In this document: one piece after another, positions 22,601 to 33,016 of the stretch
How positions within the stretch are numbered: the stretch's first letter is position 1
How the letters are laid out: every line of letters begins with the position of its first letter
NCBI RefSeq assembly: GCF_003086295.3
Contig: NC_092041.1
Location: 96,435,827-96,499,826, forward strand
Length of the DNA stretch: 64,000 bases
Direction: 5' to 3'
From: Arachis hypogaea
Taxonomy: Eukaryota > Streptophyta > Magnoliopsida > Fabales > Fabaceae
Made by a program: the position numbers and the translations under genes
The notes under the pieces: model-generated
Told to the model about the DNA's origin: nothing
Database searches by the model: none
The model's input: the letters and a program-made list of their open reading frames with translations, nothing else

Positions 22601-22833
22601 AAGGAATTGTCCTTGGGCACAAAATTTCGAACAAGGGAATAGAGGTGGATCAAGCTAAGGTAGAGGTAATTGAAAAATTACCACCACCTGCCAATGTTAA
22701 GGCAATCAGAAGCTTTCTGGGGCATGCAGGATTCTATAGAAGGTTTATAAAGGATTTTTCAAAAATCGCCAAACCTCTGAGCAACCTGCTAGCTGCTGAC
22801 ACGCCATTCGTCTTTGATAAGGAGTGTCTGTAG
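19609..22833 (+). CDS. Gag-protease-reverse transcriptase polyprotein of B (1074 aa, stopped inside pol)
   Basis: One open frame from ATG 19609. Residues 1-60 carry the LGSYANPT and FELNPQL pattern. About 70-215 is the gag capsid domain (LLLFPFAVKDQAKRWL, NHYFPPKWMTQ, ESLYDAWERYREMLRKYPSEM). About 230-300 is Gln/Glu-rich and probably coiled coil. About 337-395 is encoded by the palindrome cluster. Protease follows with DLGAS (Asp about 535), TDFVVLE and LILGRPFLATG. RT covers about 775-1050, with WRMCIDYRRLN, YRRMPFGLCNAPATFQ and the catalytic FMDD box (about 955-958). No CCHC zinc knuckle. TAG at 22831-22833 replaces a Gln codon; the frame then continues into RNase H, so this product would be a truncated polyprotein. 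It acts in cytoplasmic virus-like particles. Confidence 0.9.
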   Translation: MELSGNEQSRRTLGSYANPTTASYGSSICIPSIGVSSFELNPQLIIMVQQSCQYSGLPQEEPTEFLAQFLQIADTVHDKEVDQDVNRLLLFPFAVKDQAKRWLNNQPKNSIKTWKQMSEKFLNHYFPPKWMTQLRLSIQGFKQGDNESLYDAWERYREMLRKYPSEMFSEWVQLDIFYYGLTEKAQISLDHSAGGSIHMRKTIEEAQELIDTVARNQHMYLSSESSMKEEAKTVTAELSHVDQANEFNQQLDFLTQQLAKFKEILQETRMANRNMEVQLKQIERQLSKQIAEECQAVQLRSGKTLNTSRQSSRKPRNEQMATQNPSKDNQSPERNKAGAERPDHAHFWRSTPETSMNPALNAQGKHSSGVQTPVTDKELASNATPASTPGIQTPVGDQSHTSADNNPSKKASQPTSIGNKPATTKVEEYKAKMPYPQKLRQAEQEKQFAHFADYLRTLEIKISFAEALEQIPSYAKFMKEILSHKKDWRKTEKVYLTEECSAVILKSLPEKLKDPGSFMIPCTLEGNCTKQALCDLGASINLIPASIITKLGLTEEVKPTRICLQLADGSIKYPSGVIEDMIVKVGPFAFHTDFVVLEMEEHKSATLILGRPFLATGRTLIDVQKGEVTLRVNEEEFKLNVVKAMQHPDTPNDCMSVDIIDSLVREVNMAESLESELEDIFKDVQPDLEESERIIEPLKIPQEEEKPPKPELKPLPPSLKYAFLGEGDTFPVIISSTLEPQEEEALIQVLRTHKTALGWSISDLKGISPARCMHKILLEGDAKPVVQPQRRLNPAMKEVVQKEVTKLLEAGVIYPISDSPWVSPVQVVPKKGGMTVVHNEKNELVPTRTVTGWRMCIDYRRLNTATRKDHFPSPFIDQMLERLAGHEYYCFLDGYSGYNQIAVDPQDQEKTAFTCPSGVFTYRRMPFGLCNAPATFQRCMLSIFFDMVEMFLEVFMDDFSVFGDSFSSCLNHLALVLKRCQETNLVLNWEKCHFMVTEGIVLGHKISNKGIEVDQAKVEVIEKLPPPANVKAIRSFLGHAGFYRRFIKDFSKIAKPLSNLLAADTPFVFDKECL
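20618..20791. repeat. Palindrome cluster inside the gag-protease coding sequence of B
   Basis: At least six GGCG...CGCC units (for example CTGGCGTTCAACGCCAGAA and CTGGCGTTCAGACGCCAG) lie inside an open reading frame without breaking it. The encoded segment is Ala/Thr/Pro/Ser-rich and looks like a tolerant linker before protease. No such units occur here in F or H, which instead have them in leader and spacer. Confidence 0.88.
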
Positions 22834-24625
22834 GCATTTGAGACTCTGAAAGCTAAATTGGTCACAGTACTAATCATTTCTGCACCAAACTGGACATTGC
22901 CATTTGAACTAATGTGTGATGCCAGTGACTATGCCAATGGTGCAGTGTTGGGACAAAGGCATGACAAGCTTCTGCACGTCATTTACTATGCCAGCCGTGT
23001 TCTAAATGACGCACAGAAGAATTACACAACCACAGAAAAAGAGCTACTTGCAGTGGTTTACGCCATTGACAAATTCAGATCCTATTTAGTAGGATCAAAA
23101 GTGATTGTGTACACTGATCATGCAGCTCTTAAATATCTACTCACAAAGCAGGATTCAAAACCCAGACTTATAAGATGGGTGTTGCTTCTGCAAGAGTTTG
23201 ATATAGAAATAAGAGACAGAAAAGGGACAGAGAACCAAGTAGCTGATCATCTACCCCGAATAGAACCAGTAGCTGGGGCGTCCCTCCCTTCTACTGAGAT
23301 CTCTGAGACTTTCCCAGATGAGCAACTCTTTGCCATTCAGGAAGCTCCATGGTTTACAGATATTGCAAATTACAAAGCTGTGAGGTTCATACCCAGGAGT
23401 ACAGTAGGGTGCAAAGAAAGAAATTAATTTCAGATGCCAAGTACTACCTATGGGATGAGCCATATCTCTTTAAGAGATGTGCAGACGGAATGATCCGCAG
23501 ATGTGTACCCAGAGAGGAAGCACAAAGGATCCTATGGCACTGCCATGGATCACAGTATGGGGGACATTTTGGAAGTGAGCGAACAGCCACTAAGGTCCTC
23601 CAATGTGGCTTCTACTGGGCTACTCTCTATAGAGATGCCCGAGAGTTTGTGCGTAACTGTGACAGCTGCCAAAGAGCTGGTAACTTACCTCATGGATACG
23701 CCATGCCTCAACAAGGGATCTTAGAGATTGAATTGTTTGATTTATGGGGGATTGACTTCATGGGTCCATTCCCCCCATCATACTCAAACACTTACATTCT
23801 GGTGGCAGTGGACTATGTATCTAAGTGGGTAGAAGCAATTGCTACACCCACTAATGATACTAAGACCGTGCTGAAATTCCTCCAGAAACACATCTTCAGC
23901 AGATTTGGTGTTCCCAGAGTCCTAATTAGTGATGGGGGTACTCATTTCTACAATAAACAGCTTTACTCTGCTATGGTCCGATATGGAATTAGCCACAAAG
24001 TGGCAACCCCATATCATCCACAGACAAATGGGCAAGCTGAAGTCTCTAACAGAGAGCTAAAAAGAATCCTAGAACGGACGGTAATTGCCCGTAGAAAGGA
24101 TTGGGCAAAGAGCTTGGATGATGCTCTGTGGGCATACAGAAGAGCATTCAAGACCCCAATAGGAACCTCTCCATACCAACTTGTGTATGGCAAGGCCTGT
24201 CATCTGCCCGTGGAACTGGAACATAAATCCTACTGGTAACCAGATTCCTAAACCTGGATGCTAAGTTAGCTGGTGAAAAAAGATTGCTCCAGCTAAATGA
24301 GCTAGATGAATTTAGACTCAGTGCCTTTGAAAATGCAAAGATTTATAAGGAAAAGGCAAAGAAGTGGCATCACAAGAAGTTGTCATCCAGAGTCTTTGAG
24401 CCAGGACAAAAAGTTCTGCTCTTCAACTCTAGGCTCAGATTGTTCCCAGGAAAACTTAAATCCCGGTGGAGGGGTCCGTATGTGATTACAAGAGTGTCAC
24501 CATATGGATATGTTGAGCTTCAGGATACTGATTCTGACAAAAAGTTCATTGTTAATGGACAGAGGATCAAGCATTATCTTGAAAGCAATTTTGAGCAAGA
24601 ATGCTCAAAACTGAGGCTTGAATGA
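22834..24625 (+). pseudogene. RNase H and integrase of B, two frameshifts
   Basis: In frame with the upstream ORF to 23427: RNase H with [26 protein letters not shown] and [11 protein letters not shown] frameshift near 23400 moves integrase to another frame (to 24239): zinc-binding region with paired His (GGHFG) and CDSC, then the catalytic triad D (GIDFMGPF), D (ISDGGTHF) and E (NGQAEVSN), all intact. A second shift near 24235, just after the [15 protein letters not shown] motif, puts the C-terminal part (24284-24625) in another frame, with the GPY-like RGPYVITRVSPYGYVEL. With the TAG at 22831, three lesions separate this from an open pol. Catalytic residues look preserved, so inactivation seems recent. 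Confidence 0.88.
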
Positions 24626-24810
24626 TCCTCAGTGAAGGTCCAGCTAAAGACAATAAAGAAGCGCTTGTTGGGAGGCAACCCAGTCATTAGCAGGTTATCT
24701 ATTTTGTTTAATCAAAGTTGATATATATTCTCAAAGGGCAAATATCAAAATTGAAGGAATTCACAGAGTTACAGAAGGATTCAGTGCAAAAAAGCAGAGA
24801 AAAAGAGCTT

Positions 24811-25043
24811 GCTGGCGAAAAAACGCCAGTAAAGGGTACTTTGGGCGTTAAACGCCAGAATGGGCACCATTCTGGGCGTTTAACGCCAGGTGGGCAGCAT
24901 CCTGGGCGTTTAGCAAAACGCCCAGTGATGAAGGGGATTTTGGCGCCAGCCAGGGTACCTGGCTGGGCGTTAAACGCCCACAATGGCCAGCATTTGGGCG
25001 TTAAACGCCAGAATGGATACCATTCTGGGCGTTTAACGCCAGA
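24811..25043. repeat. GGCGTTAAACGCC palindrome cluster, pol-ORF3 spacer of B
   Basis: About eight copies of TGGGCGTTAAACGCCAGAA and variants alternating with CACCATTCTGGG- or CATC-type linkers, in the non-coding spacer 24626-25443. Just before it, at 24658-24683, is the conserved hairpin GTTGGGAGGCAACCC. After it comes a TTTTCAAA-rich, C/T-rich run (25070-25300). This is the positional equivalent of 7134-7306 in F and 45888-46124 in H. Confidence 0.9.
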
Positions 25044-25443
25044 AAGGTAGGGGACGGGGATTTCGCTTTCTAATCAAAATTTTTTCAAACTTTCCTGTTT
25101 TGATTCATAATTTTCTACATAAACACATTTTAAACTTTCATCATTCACCTTCAAATTTTCAAAAATTAAAATCATTCTTCAAATCTCTCTCAAATCCTTC
25201 CCAAATCTTCTTCAAAAACTCAAATTTTTCTCAAATTCTTTCCATATCTTCTCAAATCTCCTTCAAAATTTTCGAAATCTCTCCCCCTCCCTTATAAATA
25301 CACGTTCGGCCACCCCTTTCTCCCCACCATTCGAATTTGCTCTCCTCATCTCTCCCCTCTTTCCTTTCTTTTGCTTGAGGACAAGCAAACCTCTAAGTTT
25401 GTGGTGCTTTTCCGTGATCACTAAGCCAAGATTCATCAAGATC

Positions 25444-26556
25444 ATGGCTCCTAAGTGAAAACAAACCAATTTAAGAGGCAAGAAAGAGAATAATCCAAAG
25501 AGTCTTTGGAATCAAGAGAAGTTCTTAACCAAAGAACATGAAGACCATTATCACAAAATAATGGGTCTGAAGTCAGTGATCCCGGAAGTCAAATTCGATC
25601 TAAAAGAAGATGAATATCCGGGGATCCAAGAGCAAATTCGAAACAGAGGATGGGAAGTTCTAACCAATCCTGAGATAAAGGTTGGAAGAAATATGGTTCA
25701 GGAATTCTACTCAAATCTGTGGCTGACAGATAAGCAGAGAATGACTGGAACTGCTTTCCATACTTACAGAACCATGGTCAGAGGGAAAGTTATCTACTTC
25801 CATCTGGACAAAATAAGAGAGGTCTTCAAATTGCCTCAACTGCAAGATGATCCTGAATCCTTTAATAGGAGAATGGTGAGAGAAGATAAGGGGTTGGATC
25901 AAGTTCTAGAGGACATTTGCCTCCCTGGAACTAAGTGGATAACCAATTCAAAAGGTGTCCCAAACCAACTCAAGAGGGTAGACCTCAAACCAATTACAAG
26001 AGGCTGGCTAGACTTTATTGGGTGCTCCATATTGCCCACTAGCAATCGTTCTGAGGTCACTATCAAGAGAGCAGTGATGATTCATTGCATTATGCTTGGA
26101 AGAGAAGTGGAGGTTCATCATCTGATTGCTTGTGAGATCTACACAATTGCAAACAAGAATTCCACTGAAGCCAAACTGGCTTACCCAAGCTTGATCTCCT
26201 TGCTCTGTAAAGAGGCTGGGGTGAAGATGAGAGTAGATGAATTCATACCAATTGAACATCCAATCACCAAGAAGTCAATGGAAAGACAAATGCAAGACAA
26301 CTCTATCAAAAAGAGGGCGCAGAAGTTCCTCCCTGAATTTCCTGAAATTGACTACTAGGCCAGCCTAGAAGCATCTATCACCAAGTTGCAAAAAACTATG
26401 GAACAACTTAAGGAAGAACAGCAGAATCAGAACTGCATGCTCTGCAAATTGCTGAAGGAACAAGAAAAGCAGGGGCGTGAACTTCAAGAGTTAAAACGCC
26501 AAAAGTTCTCCCCTCAAGTTGAGGGAGCATCCATTTCTCAATATCAAGGTTGTTGA
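25444..26556 (+). pseudogene. ORF3 of B, two nonsense codons
   Basis: A 370-codon frame starting ATG GCT CCT AAG, stopped at codon 5 (TGA 25456-25458) and codon 305 (TAG 26356-26358), otherwise uninterrupted to TGA 26554-26556. Motifs match ORF3 of F and H: RGWEVLTNP, MVQEFYSNLW, MVRGKVIYF, RSEVTIKRAVMIHCIM. The tail (KLQKTMEQLKEEQQNQ, CKLLKEQEKQGRELQELKRQ) is a predicted coiled coil. Same plant-specific domain family as in F; role unknown. The internal open part 25561-26358 is 265 residues. Confidence 0.78.
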
Positions 26557-27463
26557 GTCCTAACTCTGTGATAACCTCTATCATTAGGAGCCTATTTGAA
26601 TTTTTTTTCTATTACTATTAGTCTTATCTTATATCTATTTTTGAGTCTTGTTCTTAATTCATGATTAATAAAATTTAAGGTTCATGTCTTAAAGCTATGA
26701 ATGTCCTATGAATCCATCACCTCCCTTAAATGAAAAATGCTTTAATCACAAAAGAACAAGAAGTACAGGATTTCAAATTCATCTCTGAAACTAGTTGAAT
26801 CAGTTTGATGTGGTGACAATACTTTTTGTTTTCTGAATGAATGCTTGAACAGTGCATATGTCTTTTGAATTTGTTGATTAAAGAATGTTAAACTTGTTGG
26901 CTCTTGAAAGAATGATGGTAAAGGAGAAATGTTATTGAGGATCTGAAAAATCATCAGATTGATTCTTGAAGCAAGAAAAAGCAGTGAATTCAAAAATAAT
27001 AATAATAATAATAATAAAGTTGTGACCCAAGGCAAAAAGAGTGTGCTTAAGAACCCTGGACACCTCTAATTGGGGACTTTAGCAAAGCTGAGTCACAATC
27101 TGAAAAGTTTCACCCAAGTATGTGTCTGTGGCATGTATGTATCCGGTGGTAATACTGGAAGACAGAGTGCTTTGGGCCATAGCCAAGACTCATAAAGTAG
27201 CTATGTTCAAGAATCATCATACTTAACTAGGAGAATCAATAACACTATCTGAGTTCTGAGTTCCTATGGATGCCAATCATTCTAGACTTCAAAGGATAAA
27301 GTGAGATGCCAAAACTGTTCAGAAGCAAAAAGCTACTAGTCCCGCTCATCTAATTGGAGCTAAGTTTCTTTGATATTTTGGAGTCTATAGTATATTCTCT
27401 TCTTTTTATTCTATCTTGATTTTCAGTTGCTTGGGGACAAGCAACAATTTAAGTTTGGTGTTG
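26557..27463 (+). other. 3' tail before the internal A-type LTR
   Basis: Non-coding. From about 27060 it matches the other A/F/H tails (GGGGACTTTAGCAAAGCTGA..., ATCCGGTGGTAATACTGG) and the window start at 27132. It ends with GGGGACAAGCAACAATTTAA and AAGTTTGGTGTTG, the putative polypurine-tract region. Confidence 0.75.
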
Positions 27464-28977
27464 TGATGAGCGGATAATTTATACGCTTTTTGGCATTGTT
27501 TTAGTATGTTTTTAGTATATTTTAGTTAGTTTTTATTATATTTTTATTAGTTTTTAGTTAAAATTCACTTTTTTGGACTTTACTATGAGTTTGTGTGTTT
27601 TTTTGAGATTTCATGTATTTTCTGGCTGAAATTGAGGGTCCTGAGCAAAAATCTGATTCAGAGGCTGAAAAGGACTGCAAATGCTGTTGGATTCTGACCT
27701 CCCTGCACTCGAAGTGGATTTTCTAGAGCTACCGAAGCCCAATTGGCACGCTCTCAACGGCGTCAGAAATTGGACATCCTGGGCTTTCCAGAAATGTATA
27801 ATAATAGTCCATACTTTGCCCGAGATTTGATGGCCCAAACCGGCGTTGCAAATCAGCTTCAGAATTCCCAGCGTTTAACGCCGGAACTGGCATAAAAATT
27901 GGAGTTAAACGCCCAAATTGGCATAAAAGCTGGCGTTTAACTCCAGAAAAAGTCTCTACACATGAAAGCTTCAATGCTCAGCCCAAGCACACACCAAGTG
28001 GACCCCGGAAGTGGATTTTTACGTCATTTACTCATTTCTGTATACCCTAGGTTACTAGTTCACTATTAATAGGACTTTTTGATATTATATCTGTACCTCA
28101 TGACACTTTACACATTTCTCATTGTATCTTCTACAGCATGAGTCTCTAAACCCCATGGTTTGGGGTAAGGAGCTCTGATGTGTCTTGATGGATTAATGCA
28201 ATTACTACTGTTTTTAATTCAATCATGCTTGCTTCCCTTCTAAGATATCACTTGTTCTTAAACCTGATGAATGTGATGATCTGTGACACTCATCATCATT
28301 CTCACCTATGAACGTGTGCCTGACAACCACCTCCGTTCTACCTTAGATTGAGTAGATATCTCTTGGATTCCTTAATCAGAATCTTCGTGGTATAAGCTAG
28401 AATTGATGGCGGCATTCAAGAGAATCCGGAAGGTCTAAACCTTGTATGTGGTATTCTGAGTAGGATTCAAGGATTGAATGACTGTGACGATCTTCAAACT
28501 CCTGAGGACTGGGCGTTAGTGACAGACGCAAAAGAATCACTGGATTCTATTCCAACCTGATTGAGAACCGATAGATGATTAGTCGTGCTGTGACAGAACG
28601 CGTTGAACATTTTCACTGAGAGGATGGGAGGTAGCCATTGACAACGGTGAAACCCTACATACAGCTTGCCATGGAAGGAGCCTTGCATGCTTGAAGAAGA
28701 AGACAGTAGGAAAGCAGAGATCCAGAAGATAGAGCATCTCCAAAACCTCAACATGTTCTCCATTACTGCAAAACAAGTAATTATTTCATGTTCTTTTACT
28801 TTTTACAATCAACCCTGATAATTATTGACATCCTGACTAAGAGTTACAAGATAACCATAGCTTGCTTCAAGCCGACAATCTCCGTGGGATCGACCCTTAC
28901 TCACGTAAGGTATTACTTGGACGACCCAGTGCACTTGCTGGTTAGTTGTGCGGAATTGCAGAAATGTGATTGCAGTA
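27464..28977 (+). repeat. A-type LTR inside B, last ~13 bp missing
   Basis: Matches 332-1851 closely from TGATGAGCGG, with a palindrome cluster at about 27838-27950. It stops at GTGATTGCA without the ATTTTGTGCACCA end and is joined directly to ORF3-tail sequence of a B-type element. Confidence 0.82.
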
Positions 28978-30141
28978 GCATGCTTTGCAAACTGCTTAAG
29001 GAACAAGAAGAGCAAGGGCGTGATTTAAGGGAGCTGAAGCGCCAGAAATTAATCCTTGAAGGACCAAGCACCCCACAGATCAGAATAACATCTACTTCTC
29101 AAAACACAGGTTGTTGAGTTCTAATTTTAGCTTTAACTCTGTGATAGTGTTATTATAGAAATTTACCTTAGGAGATATATAGAGTAGTAGTAGTAGTAGT
29201 AATCAGCATATCTATTCTGGTTTTATTCTCAATTAAAGTTATAATTTATTTTTCTCATCATCATCAAACATGAATAAAATAGTAGCTTTTTAGAATAAAG
29301 AAGTAATTTATATTTTTCGAGTTCTTAATAATAAAAATTATAATTAATTATATATGGTGGCAATACTTTTTGTTCTCTGAATGAATGCTTGAATAGTGCA
29401 TATTTTATCCTGAATTTGACGAATATTGGCTCCTGAAAGAATGTAGAACACGAAAAATATTATTGATGATCTGACAAATCATGAATTTGATTCTTGAAGC
29501 AAGAAAAAGCATTGAAAAAATTTTTTACCAGGAATCATTGGATTAAGAAAAGGATCCAAGGCTTTGAGCATCAGTGGATAGGAGGGCCCAAGGAAATAGT
29601 TCCAGGCCTAAGCGGCTAAACCAAGCTGTCCCTAACCATGTGCTTGTGTCATGAAGGTCCAAGTGAAAAGCTTGAGACTGAGTGGTTAAACTCGTGATCC
29701 AAAGCAAAAAGAGTGTGCTTAAGAGCTCTGGACACCTCTAACTGGGGACTCTAGCAAAGCTGAGTCACAATCTAAAAAGGTTCACCCAGTCATGTGTCTG
29801 TGGCATTTGTGTATCCGGTGGTAATACTGGAAAACAAAGTGCTTAGGGCCACGGCCAAGACTCATAAAAGTAGCTGTGTTCAAGAATCAACATACTTAAC
29901 TAGGAAAATCAATAATACTATCTGAATTCTGAGTTCCTATGGATGCCAATCATTCTGAATTTCAAAGGATAAAGTGAGATGCCAAAACTATTCAGAAACA
30001 AAAAGCTACTAGCCCCGCTCATCTAAATTAGAATCTGAGCCTCACTTAAAACTCGGAGATTTTATTACTCCTTAAATTCTTTTTATCCTATTTTGTTCAT
30101 CTAGTTGCTTGGGGACAAGCAACAGTTTAAGTTTGGTGTTG
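28978..30141 (+). other. Second ORF3 tail and 3' internal region of B
   Basis: Begins with coding-like sequence for MLCKLLKEQEEQGRDLRELK, parallel to 26430-26500, ending in a stop at about 29117. An A/T-rich tail follows, with the conserved CATCCGGTGGTAATACTGG-type block and a putative polypurine tract (GGGGACAAGCAACAGTTTAA, AAGTTTGGTGTTG) at about 30104-30141. This is the tail that matches the outer 3' LTR of B. Confidence 0.75.
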
Positions 30142-30604
30142 TGATGAGCGGATATTTTATACACTTTTTGGGGGTAATTTCATGTAGATTTTAGTATGTT
30201 TTAATTAGTTTTTAGTAAAATATTATTAGTTCTTAGGCAAAAATCATATTTCTGGACTTTACTATGAGTTTGTGTGTTTTTCTGTGATTTCAGGTATTTT
30301 CTGGCTGAAATTGAGGGAGCTGAGCAAAAATCTGAGTTAGGCTGAAAAAGGACTGCTGATGCTGTTGGATCCTGACCTCCCTACACTCGAAATGGATTTT
30401 CTGGAGCTACAGAAGTCCAATTGGCGCGCTCTCAATGGCGTTGGAAAGTAGACATCCAAGGCTTTCCAGAAATATATAATAGTTCATACTTTGAGCGAAG
30501 ATAGATAACGTAAACTGGCGTTCAACGCCAGTATCATGCTGCTGTCTGGCGTCCAGCGCCAGAAACAGGTTACAAGTTGGAGTTCAACGCCAGAAACAGG
30601 TTAC
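30142..30604 (+). repeat. 3' LTR of B, left part (copy 1)
   Basis: 463 bp matching 17151-17613 with about 11 differences, ending at CAGGTTAC where CACTA sequence begins. Its duplicate is 34594-35056, and the right part resumes at 39434. Bases equivalent to 17614-17653 (40 bp) are absent from the junction. Confidence 0.9.
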
Positions 30605-30815
30605 TTTTCGCCACGCTTTTTGAGCTACCGCCACGCTTTTGAAAGGGTGACCTATCAAAGGGTGGCGGTTGGTTTAGAAGCGTGGCCATAGGGAAAGATA
30701 TGGCCATGCCTTAGAAGCGTGGCGATAGGGAGAGATACGGCGACGCTTTGGAAGCGTGGCGATAACAAAGATATACAGCCATGCTTTAAAAGCGTGGCGA
30801 AAGCCTTGTTAAATT
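30605..30815. repeat. Left subterminal repeat region of the CACTA element
   Basis: About eight copies of AGCGTGGCGATA and its inverse GCCACGCTTT within 200 bp; duplicated at 35057-35267. Such subterminal repeats bind transposase in CACTA elements. Confidence 0.8.
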
Positions 30816-31723
30816 AAAAAAAATAATATTTATTTTCCTTACTTGATCTTCATTACTACACAATATAAATTTTCAATCCTTTTTTATTACCAAACCTACA
30901 AATATAGTATGCAATTTTTATTACAAGACAAATCAAACAATAGTTAGTGACATATATAATTTACTATAATTGTTTTATACATTAAAAAACTAATACTCAA
31001 ATACAAAATAAATCTCGAGTTCAAATTCCAAAACTAAAAACCGAAGAAAAATACAAAAACAATACAAGTTAGAACTGCTCATAGTATATCAAATTACACT
31101 AATAGAGATGATCATCAACCTAAATACTTGGTAAAAGATCAGAATCAACCTAAAACTGCTCCACTTTGTGCACGTTCAAGTAATCCATTCTAATACTAGC
31201 CTGCAGCAAAATATCAAGAACAAATTGAACCAATAAAAACGATATATAATGATTTATAATGCTGTATCTCTAACTCATAATGATCAAGTGTCATTATCTT
31301 TTTAATATAATCTTCAAACTTCAGAAATAAACATGATTGGTTGAGATATTGATGGTGCAATGTGCTCAGATTAAGTGTATTATGAACCTATGTGCTCCAT
31401 AAGAGTTGCAACCCCATCGCAAAAATGTAGCAGTTCCATCTCTTTCTATTAGAAATTTAGAACTAGCTAGCTCAATTTCTTTGTATCATAATGAATAATG
31501 AATATCAATTATCTTTTCTTTTTGTATGTGAAGTAATGAATATGATGCACATCAAAGATAGTTATAAATAACTAAGATATTAATAGAAACACAAAATCGA
31601 GACTATGTTATAAATAACTCCTAAATCAAACAAATACGCAGATACAAGATCCTCACAAAGTCAAAATAGTATATCTAATAGTACTATAGTAGAGAAGTAA
31701 AGAAGACTTAGATTACTAGCTCA

Positions 31724-31791
31724 ACTTGTTTGGAGGCCCCAAAATCTGCAAGTTTAATGCAACCTTTATTATCTACAAGAATATTGGCCCC
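31724..31791 (-). pseudogene. Captured exon of an ANP/NPK1-type MAP kinase kinase kinase (copy 1)
   Basis: On the minus strand, after an acceptor (CAATTTCAG), the frame reads [10 protein letters not shown] then [12 protein letters not shown]. This is the catalytic-loop to DFG segment (kinase subdomains VIB-VII) and is close to plant ANP1/NPK1 MAP3Ks, which act in cytokinesis and stress MAPK cascades. The reading frame then reaches a stop after four codons (ELVI, TAA), and no neighbouring kinase exons are visible, so it is a fragment. An identical copy is at 36176-36243. Family assignment is from motif memory. Confidence 0.72.
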
Positions 31792-32808
31792 CTGAAATTG
31801 ATTACAATTGAACATTAGTAACTCAAAAAAGGAGATCTGACATGCTAATGAATGATACTACAAGAAAAATCACATTATTATTATTATTATTATCAAACTT
31901 TGGTGTCAGGATTCAGAACGTTCAAGACACAACTCAAAATAAGAAAGAATCATCAACAGAAGCAATTGTTTATTAAACAGCAGCAGTAAATAGCATGTTT
32001 CTGAGGTTCAAGCAAGTAGCAAACAGAATTCATATGACTTAACCAGTTCCACAAACTGAAATCATTGCAGTTCATATAATATGGACCAAGCAACAAGCAA
32101 AGCAGCACTCAGCAACAACAAACCAAGAAAAATTAATGAAACAGTAACACTTTCACAGCATCTATTTTGGACAATGAAAAAAAATACAATAAACAGCAAT
32201 CACAAGTCCAGAATTCAACACCAAAACAGCACAATAAACAAGTTCATTCAGGGCAACATTCAGAGGAAAGAAAAATTCATTCCGAACAGCAGCAGTAAAC
32301 AAAATAAAACCTACATCCACTAACCAGTCCAGATTCTCTAACCACCTAATTCAACTAAACTAAATTAGTTGAACTAAACAAGCTAAACAGAATGAGTTAA
32401 ACCAGATTAAATGAGATGAAAGGGGAACCTGGGAAGTAGGGAATTGGAACAGGGGAAAGAAAGGGAAAGATTGATGATGATAAGTGAATGGCCGGAGCAA
32501 CACGGTGGCGGCCTAGTGGTGGCGCTGGGGTAGCGACAGTGGCAGAGGGTGGGTGCACAGTAAAACAGGGTCTAGTAGTGGCTCTGGGCTCGCGGAGAAA
32601 CACTGGACATCGGGCAACCATCATTGTAAAGATTAAAATGCAAATCAGAAGACATCAAACAAAAATATCCCTGAGTTCACGTCAGTAATAGTTAGTCTTC
32701 CAAACTGACGACATTTCTTGGATTCAATATTTACAAATTGCCTAAAGATCAAACCCATAAAAGAATTGCTGCATTTAAAGAGAGGAAATTACAATATTGG
32801 ACCTACCC

Positions 32809-32870
32809 AAAAGCTTCAACATATTTGAATTCTTTTGGAATGTATCTTCTAGCTTTCTCTGCCTTCACAA
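32809..32870 (-). other. Exon-like open segment, unassigned (copy 1)
   Basis: The minus strand reads KARRYIPKEFKYVEAFG in frame before a donor-like GTAGGTCC. It looks like a captured exon, but I do not recognise the gene. Spliced from the upstream HD-Zip exon it would hit a stop quickly. Copy 2 is at 37261-37322. Confidence 0.35.
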
Positions 32871-33016
32871 GATGGAGTTAATACAAGGCACTGATAAACA
32901 AAGAAACAGAATAGTTAATTAAAGAAACAATTCCCATTTCTCACAAATTAAAGTTGAACATACATAAACAACACTTAGAGAAAGATTCATTGTTACAATT
33001 TTGCAGACTTAATGAA

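Noticed and set aside
25561..26358. ORF3 open part of B as an independent host gene or transposase
   Set aside because: It sits between pol and the 3' LTR in the same order as in F, H, E and G, is not linked to terminal inverted repeats, and has no recognisable DDE transposase core.
31855..31875. ACTACAAGAAAAATCAC as a second CACTA terminus
   Set aside because: The leading C of CACTA is not there, and no subterminal repeats or partner end flank it; it lies in the captured kinase intron.
32081..32624. ORFs of 75-80 residues in the CACTA interior (32081-32323 plus; 32397-32624 minus) and their copies at +4452
   Set aside because: They are low complexity and cross likely intron or UTR sequence of captured fragments; identity of the two copies only reflects the duplication, not conservation.
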